Shown here piece by piece: positions 19,881 through 27,923 of a stretch of 61,975 nt of DNA. Every line of letters begins with the position of its first letter. Positions within the stretch are counted from its first letter, which is position 1. The notes beneath the pieces are model-generated. The model was not told the DNA's origin and ran no database searches. It was given only the letters and a program-made list of their open reading frames with translations. A program made the position numbers and the translations under genes. The stretch is from Prochlorococcus sp. AG-673-M19 (lineage in GTDB: Bacteria > Cyanobacteriota > Cyanobacteriia > PCC-6307 > Cyanobiaceae), in assembly GCA_003211115.1 (NCBI GenBank), contig QCTP01000004.1, positions 1 through 61,975 on the forward strand, written 5' to 3'.

Positions 19881-19992
19881 TAAAATTTGCTTGTAGATTC
19901 TTTCATCTAATCCAAATTTATTCAATATAATTTTCTAATTATGGATAACTTATTACTAAATCTTAAGAATCTTATTTGTATAACTTATTAAT

Positions 19993-20310
19993 ATGACTTC
20001 TTCGATGCAGCTATTAAAACTAAATCTATTACCTCCAGAAAAATTATATTGCGATTTTAATTATTGGAGCGCTTTATTCATTCAAGATATGCAAATAATC
20101 TGGGATAAAGGTCACTGTGTTCCTTTAAAAAAACTTCCTCCAGGAGTTTCTGATATGATTTTTCCTTATTTATTACTAGCTTTATCAGACTACAAAATTA
20201 TGAATAAAAAAAAATTATCGGGCATTGGACTTGATAACTTATTAAACCTTTGGTTTGATAAATACTCTCTGAACAAGAATGGATATTTTCAACTTTTAAC
20301 TCAAGCTTGA
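19993..20310 (+). CDS. Hypothetical protein
   Basis: 105-aa ORF. Confidence 0.55.
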   Translation: MTSSMQLLKLNLLPPEKLYCDFNYWSALFIQDMQIIWDKGHCVPLKKLPPGVSDMIFPYLLLALSDYKIMNKKKLSGIGLDNLLNLWFDKYSLNKNGYFQLLTQA

Positions 20311-20346
20311 GGTATAAAAATTAAATAATAAATTTTAAAAGTTGAT

Positions 20347-20532
20347 TCAAAAATGTAACAAATTATTTGATGATCCAATAATTATATTTTGAACTGAAAT
20401 TTGATAAAATTTTTCATGAACAGAATTTGTAAAATCTGTTTCGTTTGAATAGTTAATCAAGTCTAGTGGATCAATATTTGCATCAAACCATTCATCATAT
20501 TCTATGTAATTTGGCTTTGCAAAATAACCCAT
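20347..20532 (-). CDS. Small hypothetical protein
   Basis: 61-aa ORF. Confidence 0.4.
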   Translation of the reverse strand: MGYFAKPNYIEYDEWFDANIDPLDLINYSNETDFTNSVHEKFYQISVQNIIIGSSNNLLHF

Positions 20533-20962
20533 ATCTTATTGGTAACGAAGTAACTATTTCAAAACCGTACAATGTATACAAAATTTAAAACACATTTACC
20601 AACTTTAGAGAATTAATAATTACTTTTTGATCAATTTAGAATTGACTTTTAAACAAATACTAAAAAATGAAAAAAATTCTTTTCCTTTATTTAAAACTGG
20701 ACTAAAACCATGGGATGCATTTTAATTAGTCAATTTTATCTTTTTAGCAAAAAGGTTATTTAATTAAAAAGTATAGTCTTATTTAATAATTCAAGATTTG
20801 TCTATGCAATTTTTTTCTTTTTTACTATTTAATAATTTAAATAATAAATAAATTTACGAGGAAATCCTTTATCCGTATACTTAAGTTCCATAAACCGTAC
20901 CTATTTTCTCTTCATAAGCTGTTTTAATCTTTTTATGATTTAAAAACGTAATTTATAAATAG

Positions 20963-21100
20963 ATGTCTACAACAACTCTTAAGAATCAAAAATTTAATCC
21001 TCAAAATAAAAAAAGATCGAAGGAAGAACTACTTGAAGAAGAGATTAGAAATCAGCAAACCGTTGATATCTTTATAGAGTCTCACAAAAATTGGTGCTGA
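20963..21100 (+). CDS. 45-aa micro-ORF
   Basis: MSTTTLKNQKFNPQNKKRSKEELLEEEIRNQQTVDIFIESHKNWC, complete ORF. Confidence 0.45.
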   Translation: MSTTTLKNQKFNPQNKKRSKEELLEEEIRNQQTVDIFIESHKNWC

Positions 21101-21165
21101 TGTTGTTCTTTTAGATTGTATTAACAACATTTCTATTTAAGCAGATTTTTTGAAAGTTTATAAAA

Positions 21166-21434
21166 TTATTCTTTATCTGGGAAATCATCTTTTATTTGTT
21201 TAATCGCTTTTGATAAATTACCTTATATTTTGTATCTGCGGCATCTCGACTTCTTCTCTATTGTAGTTTTTCTCCCCATATTTTCATAAATCAATTCTTC
21301 TGCTTATTAATAAGGTTTCTTCAAATTGAATCACCTAAAATTTGCTCTTGAAAAAGTATCCTTTTTTTTGAATTCGTATATTCAATTATTCCTTTATGGG
21401 TATAAGCTAATTATCTTCTTATCATTGGATCAAG
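21166..21434 (-). pseudogene. Decayed gene remnant
   Basis: Reverse strand reads LDPMIRR*LAYTHKGIIEYTNSKKRILFQEQILGDSI* ... frame change ... SKAIKQIKDDFPDKE*: protein-like text broken by stops and frame shifts. Confidence 0.5.
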
Positions 21435-21551
21435 TGCAATAACCTATTTAATTAAAAATATTTTTAAATAATTTTAAATCAAACCTCAAAAAACAAATTT
21501 TAAAGAATATATTTCACTGTATATTTATTTTTTGATTTATAAGATCTCTCC

Positions 21552-21729
21552 ATAAACAAGCCATTAGGTATGTTAAAAGGGCACTTGAAAATATTAGAAA
21601 AAATGATGTAGTAGTCATGTTGTTGGTGATTAAATAAATCCTAGGGAACCTGCAACATATCCAATCGTTAAACAGAATATAAATTCAATTAAATCTCTTG
21701 GAGCAGAGTTAATGATTAAACTAAGTTGA
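21552..21729 (+). pseudogene. Decayed gene remnant
   Basis: HKQAIRYVKRALENIRKNDVVVMLLVIK* followed in another frame by INPREPATYPIVKQNINSIKSLGAELMIKLS*. Confidence 0.5.
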
Positions 21730-21737
21730 GTCAATTT

Positions 21738-21932
21738 TTATGACCTTGCAGTTTTGCTTAATTCAAACTTTTCAGCTTTTTCAGTTTGACACTCATTGTC
21801 ATCTTCAGCGCATTTGATTTCTACTTTTTTATTAATGTGACTGCTGCAGCCTCCTGCCAAAACTTGTAAGCCACCTGTAGCTGTGAAACCAGTCAGACAT
21901 GCAAAGGCGATATAAGGAATAAGTCTTTTCAT
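21738..21932 (-). CDS. Small exported hypothetical protein
   Basis: 64-aa ORF with signal-like N-terminus and four Cys. Confidence 0.55.
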   Translation of the reverse strand: MKRLIPYIAFACLTGFTATGGLQVLAGGCSSHINKKVEIKCAEDDNECQTEKAEKFELSKTARS

Positions 21933-22091
21933 TTAATTGTTACTTTATGTAAACATATTATGTAGCATAAAAAGTTCAACTGTGAGTAGATAATAATTAG
22001 CTTTTCATATGATTTTAAATATATGTACTTATCTAAATTTTAAATTGAAGAGAATACTTTAATTGAGTTGGTTTTGAGAAAAATTCTTATA

Positions 22092-22190
22092 TGCAAAAAA
22101 AAAGACTCTTGCACTAATGCCGAGCCTAGGTGATGGGGACTTCTATTATTGCAGAATTTTTTATGGATATCAACCCCACAAATAGTGCAA
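22092..22190 (-). ncRNA. Candidate structured small RNA ending in a poly-U tract on the minus strand
   Basis: Nested inverted repeats TTGCACTA/TAGTGCAA (22109-22116 x 22183-22190) and TGGGG/CCCCA (22134-22138 x 22174-22178); minus strand continues GAGTCTTTTTTTTT. Confidence 0.4.
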
Positions 22191-22516
22191 AATAGATTTA
22201 TTTGTTCACTACATATAGTGTTATAAATGATTACTTCTTGCTTTTCTTTATTAAAACTTGGTGATGGCGATTATTCATTTTTAAAGCTCCTGATATTGAG
22301 GTGTTTTTTAATGCTATAAATTGTTTAAATTATTAGAATTAAATAATTACTGGTGATTAAAGAATTTTAAAACATAAATTAATTAACAGAAAGAGATGGG
22401 ATTGATAAATTAAGTCAGTCTTTATTAATTTGTTTTAGATAAAGAAGATTTATAAACATCAAAAAATAATTATATTAGTGATAATATTTCTTAAATTAGT
22501 ATAGTAAGGACTTTTT

Positions 22517-22774
22517 ATGTCAATAAAATTTTACGACTGGTGGAAAAAACATAGAAGAGTATTGACTTATGGTGGTTTTTTAATCTTGTTTTGTGTATAT
22601 ATTTCTCCAGTTATTAAAGAAGCAAAATATAAAAACACTTGTATAAAACTCTCTGAAAAAGGTGCTGTATATAAATTCAATGACGATAATATACAAGAAA
22701 CGCTTTTGAAAGAAACTGGCTTAAAAATTAAAGAATTAGCAAAAATAGAAGGTTATAAAAATTGCATTAAATAA
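22517..22774 (+). CDS. Small membrane-anchored hypothetical protein
   Basis: 85-aa ORF, one hydrophobic helix. Confidence 0.5.
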   Translation: MSIKFYDWWKKHRRVLTYGGFLILFCVYISPVIKEAKYKNTCIKLSEKGAVYKFNDDNIQETLLKETGLKIKELAKIEGYKNCIK

Positions 22775-22874
22775 TATATGAATGGTACTACAACCATATA
22801 TAAAATTGATAGTGTTATGTTACTAGGTGAAATTACATAACTTGCTATTAAAAAAACTCAAAAATAAATTCTAA

Positions 22875-23018
22875 TTATCTAGCTTTTTTCATATATAAAT
22901 TCTTTGTATTAGCCTTATCTGCTGTAAATAATAAAACTAATATAGTTCCAAATAAACTTGAAAATACAATCGTTAGCTGCATTACTTCGATTAATTCGCT
23001 AGGTATTGAATTAAACAT
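22875..23018 (-). CDS. 47-aa membrane micro-ORF
   Basis: MFNSIPSELIEVMQLTIVFSSLFGTILVLLFTADKANTKNLYMKKAR, complete ORF. Confidence 0.45.
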   Translation of the reverse strand: MFNSIPSELIEVMQLTIVFSSLFGTILVLLFTADKANTKNLYMKKAR

Positions 23019-23186
23019 ACAAAATTAATTGAATCTCTTACTTGAAAAGTAGCAATATTATAATGTTTGTAAAGTAACTAATTAATTATATTTACATCAG
23101 ATATTTCGTAGTTGATGATTTATTGGAGAACTATATTACCTTTACTTTTTCTTATAAGTTATTGATTTTTAAATTAAGTAAATTAT

Positions 23187-23588
23187 TCATTCCTCAAAGT
23201 CTCCTTCATAACTTTTTATATCCTCGTATAGAGTCGTAAATGATTTTTCAATTAAATCTTTACCTTTCCTAGTAAGTTTCAAAATTGTTCTTCTTTTATC
23301 TTTTGGGTCTTGTTCCTTAGATATCAAACCCAACCCAGTTTTGCCTAGCCTGTGATATCTACTTATATAATCCGTCATTCTCGAAGCACTAGCTTTCGAC
23401 ATTTTAAAAAAAATTTCTATATCTCTTTTATTGCAATTGTGATAAGTTGCCACGTACCAAAATACTGCAATTGCCTGTAGCGGAACCTCCTGAGAGTTAT
23501 CCAATTTCATGAACATAGTTAAGACTCGCAAAAGATTATATGATTCGTTATCTATCTTTAGTAATCCTTCTAATTTTGACTGTGTCAT
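23187..23588 (-). CDS. MarR-like winged-helix regulator
   Basis: MSKASASRMTDYISRYHRLGKTGLGLISKEQDPKDKRRTILKLTRKGKDLI pattern. Confidence 0.7.
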   Translation of the reverse strand: MTQSKLEGLLKIDNESYNLLRVLTMFMKLDNSQEVPLQAIAVFWYVATYHNCNKRDIEIFFKMSKASASRMTDYISRYHRLGKTGLGLISKEQDPKDKRRTILKLTRKGKDLIEKSFTTLYEDIKSYEGDFEE

Positions 23589-24143
23589 ATATAGTAAATT
23601 TTCTGTTCAAGTACTATAATATTAAATTATTCTGCTCAGGTTTGTATATATAGTTCCATACATGGATACATTTATTTTATGGTTAAAATGAACTTTATTC
23701 TCAAGTTATAGAAGAAGGTATGGCTTTCTACTTAAAACATTAAATATTAGAAATATTTTCTTAAACTTATCTAATAGAACTATAAATATTAATTCTAACG
23801 ATCTTATTTGCAGCTTCATCGATCTCATGTAATGTATAACAATAACGAGATTCGTTAGATTTAATTAATAAGAAATAGAATAAGTTAATTAGGAATTTAT
23901 ACATTGTAAAAAATTTCGTTAAGTGATACTAATAAACGACTATAAAAAAAACAGTTATCAAATTAACAAAAATATTTTTATAGTTAAACTCAGGATAAAA
24001 ATTCTCTAGTTAGTAAATCTTTCATTGGAATAAAAGACTAATCTTATTAAGCTTCTGTTGATTTCACTAATAACCATAAGAAAAAGTTAATAAATTATTT
24101 GGAGGTAAGAATTTCTATTGTTGTAATTAATTTAACTTAGAAG

Positions 24144-24299
24144 TTGAATAATGAAAAACTAAAAAATTATTTTGTAAATGGTTTAATTGAATTAGATGTA
24201 ACTTTTACTGGAACTAATGATTCTCCATAATGGGATTCGGCTAATTTCATAATCAGCCAATAAAAGAAATTAACTAAAGCAGTCTCCACGAAAATTTAG
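24144..24299 (+). pseudogene. Decayed gene remnant with in-frame stops
   Basis: LNNEKLKNYFVNGLIELDVTFTGTNDSP*WDSANFIISQ*KKLTKAVSTKI*. Confidence 0.4.
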
Positions 24300-24413
24300 T
24301 CACTGAACTAGATAACCTTAATAGAAGTGTATTAGCAATATTCAAAACTCTTATATCAAAGAATCAAAATATTTGTATCTAATTGAGCCGATCTACTAAC
24401 AAATTCCCTTTCG

Positions 24414-24486
24414 GAGCGGACTAAATCCTCGTGGAGTTTATAGACTTTAGCCCGCTCAAAAATTATAGCTAAGTAAATTTTGAGTG
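24414..24486. ncRNA. Candidate structured RNA/DNA element with alternative stems
   Basis: GAGCGGACTAAA (24414-24425) pairs with TTTAGCCCGCTC (24446-24457) with one mismatch; CTCAAAA overlapping the latter can instead pair with downstream TTTTGAG. Confidence 0.35.
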
Positions 24487-24538
24487 GCAACTAAGCTCTA
24501 AGATGAAAATCCAAGGGACAATTCAAATAAATCTTGTC

Positions 24539-24853
24539 TTAATCTCTTTTAATATTTTTCTTTTTTTTCTTATTCTTATCTTTCTTTTTCTTCTTCACTC
24601 TTTCATAAACCTCATCCGCCTTTACTTCGATATTATCAAGCTTATTTGAGAGTTCTTTTATAGTTTTTTCTTTATTTTCTTTAACTACAGTTTCATTTTC
24701 CTCAGTAACTTTAATTGGTTCTTCTAGAACTACAGTTTTTTTTACTTCTTCAGTTTTAACTCCAAACTTACCTTTAATGAAATTAGCTATAAAAATAAGA
24801 ATAGGAACATGGGCTAAACCACCTATTACTATTCTTGTATCTGAATAAGCCAT
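24539..24853 (-). CDS. Hypothetical protein with hydrophobic N-terminus and Lys-rich tail
   Basis: 104-aa ORF ending EVYERVKKKKKDKNKKKKKNIKRD. Confidence 0.5.
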   Translation of the reverse strand: MAYSDTRIVIGGLAHVPILIFIANFIKGKFGVKTEEVKKTVVLEEPIKVTEENETVVKENKEKTIKELSNKLDNIEVKADEVYERVKKKKKDKNKKKKKNIKRD

Positions 24854-25022
24854 TTATAAGTTAATAAGATTCAAAATATTTAAGCATGCTTACTGTTTTA
24901 TTATTATTTAGATTTGTTACTAGAGCTAGTTAGTATCAATAGATTTAGTATATTTGCTGATTGATTATAATTAATTCTGAGAGTTATATTTATTAGAGTA
25001 ATTTTAATAGATTTACTTTTAG

Positions 25023-25103
25023 ATGATTAGATTTTTTAAACTACTTAAAAGAATTGCTATTTATAGAGCAGAGAATCAATTGAAATTCATTCTAGAAAAT
25101 TAA
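25023..25103 (+). CDS. 26-aa cationic micro-ORF (MIRFFKLLKRIAIYRAENQLKFILEN)
   Basis: Complete ORF, 2 nt upstream of the next micro-ORF. Confidence 0.3.
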   Translation: MIRFFKLLKRIAIYRAENQLKFILEN

Positions 25104-25105
25104 GA

Positions 25106-25252
25106 ATGGGATTCCCACATTGCCCTATCTGTGTCGCGATAGCATTTCTATCCCTTTGTATAGGCGTTACACGCATTTATATGTTCTTTTTACTTTTTAA
25201 TGAGTTTGTAAGAGGAGCTTTTAAATTGAATTTGAAGATTATTTACATTTAA
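25106..25252 (+). CDS. 48-aa micro-ORF with CPIC motif and membrane helix
   Basis: MGFPHCPICVAIAFLSLCIGVTRIYMFFLLFNEFVRGAFKLNLKIIYI, complete ORF. Confidence 0.35.
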   Translation: MGFPHCPICVAIAFLSLCIGVTRIYMFFLLFNEFVRGAFKLNLKIIYI

Positions 25253-25256
25253 AAGG

Positions 25257-25285
25257 TTGACAACTGAGTATAAATACTTTATAAA
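25257..25285 (+). promoter_or_regulatory. Sigma-70-type promoter
   Basis: TTGACA (25257-25262), 17-nt spacer, TATAAA (25280-25285), predicted TSS about 25292. Confidence 0.7.
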
Positions 25286-25291
25286 AGTAAT

Positions 25292-25387
25292 GTAGCAACT
25301 GCTACTAAATCGTCCGATCTACCATCAGATAGACCGCAGTACGACTCAAGCCAAAGGACGGGGACTTGAGCAAGTTCAGGAACTGCA
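25292..25387 (+). ncRNA. Downstream-peptide-like (glutamine riboswitch class) structured leader RNA
   Basis: GTAGC-AACT-GCTAC hairpin; GCAGT...ACTGC, CTCAAG...CTTGAG, CGTCC...GGACG pairings; GGACGG and AGGAAC core-like strings; followed by a short ORF ending LTYRGSSYLR. Confidence 0.65.
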
Positions 25388-25389
25388 TC

Positions 25390-25491
25390 ATGGTAAACAT
25401 GTATTTTAACGGCAAATCTTTTGTATATTGCAAGAGTCAAGAAGAGAAAATAATAAAGCTTACTTATAGGGGATCTAGTTACTTGAGATAA
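25390..25491 (+). CDS. 33-aa downstream peptide (MVNMYFNGKSFVYCKSQEEKIIKLTYRGSSYLR)
   Basis: Starts 4 nt after the ACTGC stem; KLTYRGxxY as in DUF4278/downstream-peptide C-termini. Confidence 0.65.
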   Translation: MVNMYFNGKSFVYCKSQEEKIIKLTYRGSSYLR

Positions 25492-25543
25492 AAAGATTTC
25501 ATATCTTTTAGATATTAAAAAAATAATTTATTTCAGATTTACT

Positions 25544-25681
25544 ATGAAATTGACTAATTCTCCATTTGCCATACTCGACAAGAATATGAGCGCATTAGAT
25601 TATCAAATAAGAAATCTTATATATGAGGACTTTTGGAGACAAGAAGAAACAATAAAGCCACCTCATAAGGAATTAAAATAA
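25544..25681 (+). CDS. 45-aa micro-ORF
   Basis: MKLTNSPFAILDKNMSALDYQIRNLIYEDFWRQEETIKPPHKELK, complete ORF. Confidence 0.45.
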   Translation: MKLTNSPFAILDKNMSALDYQIRNLIYEDFWRQEETIKPPHKELK

Positions 25682-25758
25682 GACGTTAAAGAACTCTTTG
25701 ATCCTTTTATAATATGAATCCAAATATTATTTCTATTAATAATTGAAGAGAATTTTTA

Positions 25759-25845
25759 ATGCCTTTAAATGTATTTCTTTTTACTTTCTTTTTTTTTATT
25801 GCATTGCTTTTAATAAGAGTAAATAAAGTTAATAAAACTAGATAA
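25759..25845 (+). CDS. 28-aa membrane micro-ORF
   Basis: MPLNVFLFTFFFFIALLLIRVNKVNKTR, complete ORF. Confidence 0.3.
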   Translation: MPLNVFLFTFFFFIALLLIRVNKVNKTR

Positions 25846-25953
25846 ATTAATAAACATTACTTATCCCAAGATTTTTTAATTAGTACTTTTGAAGTTTATG
25901 TAGTTGCTTTTTTTAGTTTTAACGTACATAAGTATATGAAATTAACATTAAAT

Positions 25954-25980
25954 AAAAAAAAAGCAGTTGTGAAACTGCTT
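25954..25980 (-). terminator. Rho-independent terminator of the tRNA
   Basis: Minus strand AAGCAGTT-TCAC-AACTGCTT followed by a T run. Confidence 0.85.
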
Positions 25981-25985
25981 CTAAA

Positions 25986-26062
<77 letters not shown>

Positions 26063-26107
26063 TCGTATAAATAGCATACATGTGTATGGGGTCTTTTTCT
26101 CTTTTTT

Positions 26108-27109
26108 TTAGGATTCTTGGAATTTTAGTTGTCCTTTTACTTCTATTTGAACACCTTCAGGTAATTTAAATACTGTATCTTTAATGTCTTGAATTCGTAA
26201 TTCGGAAATCCACTCAAGTTGTTTTAGTAAATGTAACCCAACGGCATGTTTTGCTCTTTTTGAACCGTCTTCAACTTTTAAAGCTAAACCAATACCTTCA
26301 TTTACCTTACAAAGGCATTGTATTCCTTCAGCTCCGCCTTTACTAATTACTTGCCCATGTGAGGCTTGTATTACTTCAGTATCAAAGCTATTGTGGCCGC
26401 TTATCATTATTGGGTTAATTGTTATTGCTCTACTTATTTGCTCTAATTCCGCATTATCCGAACTACTTAGCAGTGAATATAGTTTTGCCATTTCTAATAA
26501 CTTCATATAAAGAGTCGGAGCTCCACAGTCATCTCTTTCTGCATAAATATTCTCTAATGGGATTTCAAGAAAATCGGATATCATCCTAAATATTTCGACT
26601 TGTAGGGGATGATCTCCCTTTAAATAAGTTTCTAAAGGCCAATTTAATTTTTTGCATGTTGCAAGAAATGCTGCATGCTTACCTGAACAATTATGTTCTA
26701 ATGGGCTTGTTATTTTTAAAGGACATTTAAGATTATCGATATCAATATCATATTCCCACAAAATTTTAAAAGCTTCTCTGGTATGTAATTTAGACCCACT
26801 GTGAGATCCGCAGGATAAAGCTATTGACTTAGATGAATTTTTGATTTTTGATGAAGCACCACTACTCACAAATGGAATTGCCTGAAAGGGTTTTAAGGCT
26901 GATCTTATAAAGCTTTTATATTCTGGATTTCCCGCGCACATTAAAACTCTGCCTTTTTTATCACTTATTACAGCATGAACTTTGTGAATTGATTCAAGTT
27001 TTGATCCTCTCATTAATATCACCTCTAATGGTGGATTATTTGATGTATATAAATTTTTGAAATTAGAACTCATTTCAGATATTTCTGTATTGGAAAAGCA
27101 ATATTCCAA
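26108..27109 (-). CDS. L-asparaginase II-like protein
   Basis: SCGSHSGSKLHTREAF, NCSGKHAAFLATCKKLNWP, DDCGAPTLYMKL. Confidence 0.85.
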   Translation of the reverse strand: MEYCFSNTEISEMSSNFKNLYTSNNPPLEVILMRGSKLESIHKVHAVISDKKGRVLMCAGNPEYKSFIRSALKPFQAIPFVSSGASSKIKNSSKSIALSCGSHSGSKLHTREAFKILWEYDIDIDNLKCPLKITSPLEHNCSGKHAAFLATCKKLNWPLETYLKGDHPLQVEIFRMISDFLEIPLENIYAERDDCGAPTLYMKLLEMAKLYSLLSSSDNAELEQISRAITINPIMISGHNSFDTEVIQASHGQVISKGGAEGIQCLCKVNEGIGLALKVEDGSKRAKHAVGLHLLKQLEWISELRIQDIKDTVFKLPEGVQIEVKGQLKFQES

Positions 27110-27569
27110 ATAAAGCAGTTATTGTAATGAGAGATATGGTTTGTATTAAATTTTTTAAAATTGGTTTTACTTCCATAACTGCTATTAATGATTCTTTTTC
27201 CTTTAAATTCAATGGTTTGATCCATATCTGACCGTCATACCATCCTGATTCTTCATATTCAATTTTTTCAGAAGTTAATCTTTTGAAAATATGATTCCAT
27301 CCAAGATATAATCTAAGAGAGAAAAGAAAAGGAAAAGATAGACTACTAAAAAAACTTAATAAAATGTACTTTAATGTAGAAGTCTCAAAATATACACTCC
27401 CTGAAGATATAGCTAGAAAAATAATAAAAGTTCCTACCCAATACTTAATTAAGATAAATGAAAAAGATTTTTTTGATTTTGGTAAAGAGAATATTTTAGA
27501 TTTTGATAATTCTATAAATTCATTAGTAGGTTGTTGGTCTTTGGGGACAGGACAATTAGATTGATTCAT
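27075..27569 (-). CDS. CGLD27/DUF1230-like membrane protein
   Basis: CPVPKDQQPTNEF...GSVYFET...EESGWYDGQIWIKP. Confidence 0.75.
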   Translation of the reverse strand: MNQSNCPVPKDQQPTNEFIELSKSKIFSLPKSKKSFSFILIKYWVGTFIIFLAISSGSVYFETSTLKYILLSFFSSLSFPFLFSLRLYLGWNHIFKRLTSEKIEYEESGWYDGQIWIKPLNLKEKESLIAVMEVKPILKNLIQTISLITITALFGILLFQYRNI

Positions 27570-27575
27570 TAATAA

Positions 27576-27923
27576 TTATTGTGGGAAACTTAAATTATCT
27601 CCATTGCTCCAAAATGATTCAAGATCATAAAACTTTCTTATGTCTGGTTGAAAAATATTTACTATTAAATCACCATAATCCAGTAAAGCCCATTTTGCCT
27701 CGTTAACTCCTTCTTTTCTTATTGGTTCGATATTTGCTTGTTCTCTCAATTCCACTTCAACCGAGTTTGTAATTGATCTAACTTGAACATCCGATAAACC
27801 TTCAGCAATTAATATCCATTCACTAATGTATGAAACTTTATCAATATTTATCAATTTTATCTCTTTTGCCTTTTTCTCATCACAAGCTTTAGCAGCTATT
27901 AAAACTAATAATTTATTGTCCAT
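27576..27923 (-). CDS. rsfS: Ribosome silencing factor RsfS/Iojap (trimmed from ORF-track start)
   Basis: SEWILIAEGLSDVQVRSI...AKWALLDYGDLIVNIFQPDIRKFYDLE. Confidence 0.85.
   Translation of the reverse strand: MDNKLLVLIAAKACDEKKAKEIKLINIDKVSYISEWILIAEGLSDVQVRSITNSVEVELREQANIEPIRKEGVNEAKWALLDYGDLIVNIFQPDIRKFYDLESFWSNGDNLSFPQ

Noticed and set aside
20643-20725. Possible ORF reading LTFKQILKNEKNSFPLFKTGLKPWDAF*
   Set aside because: Suggestive C-terminus but only a TTG start and no supporting context; not enough to call
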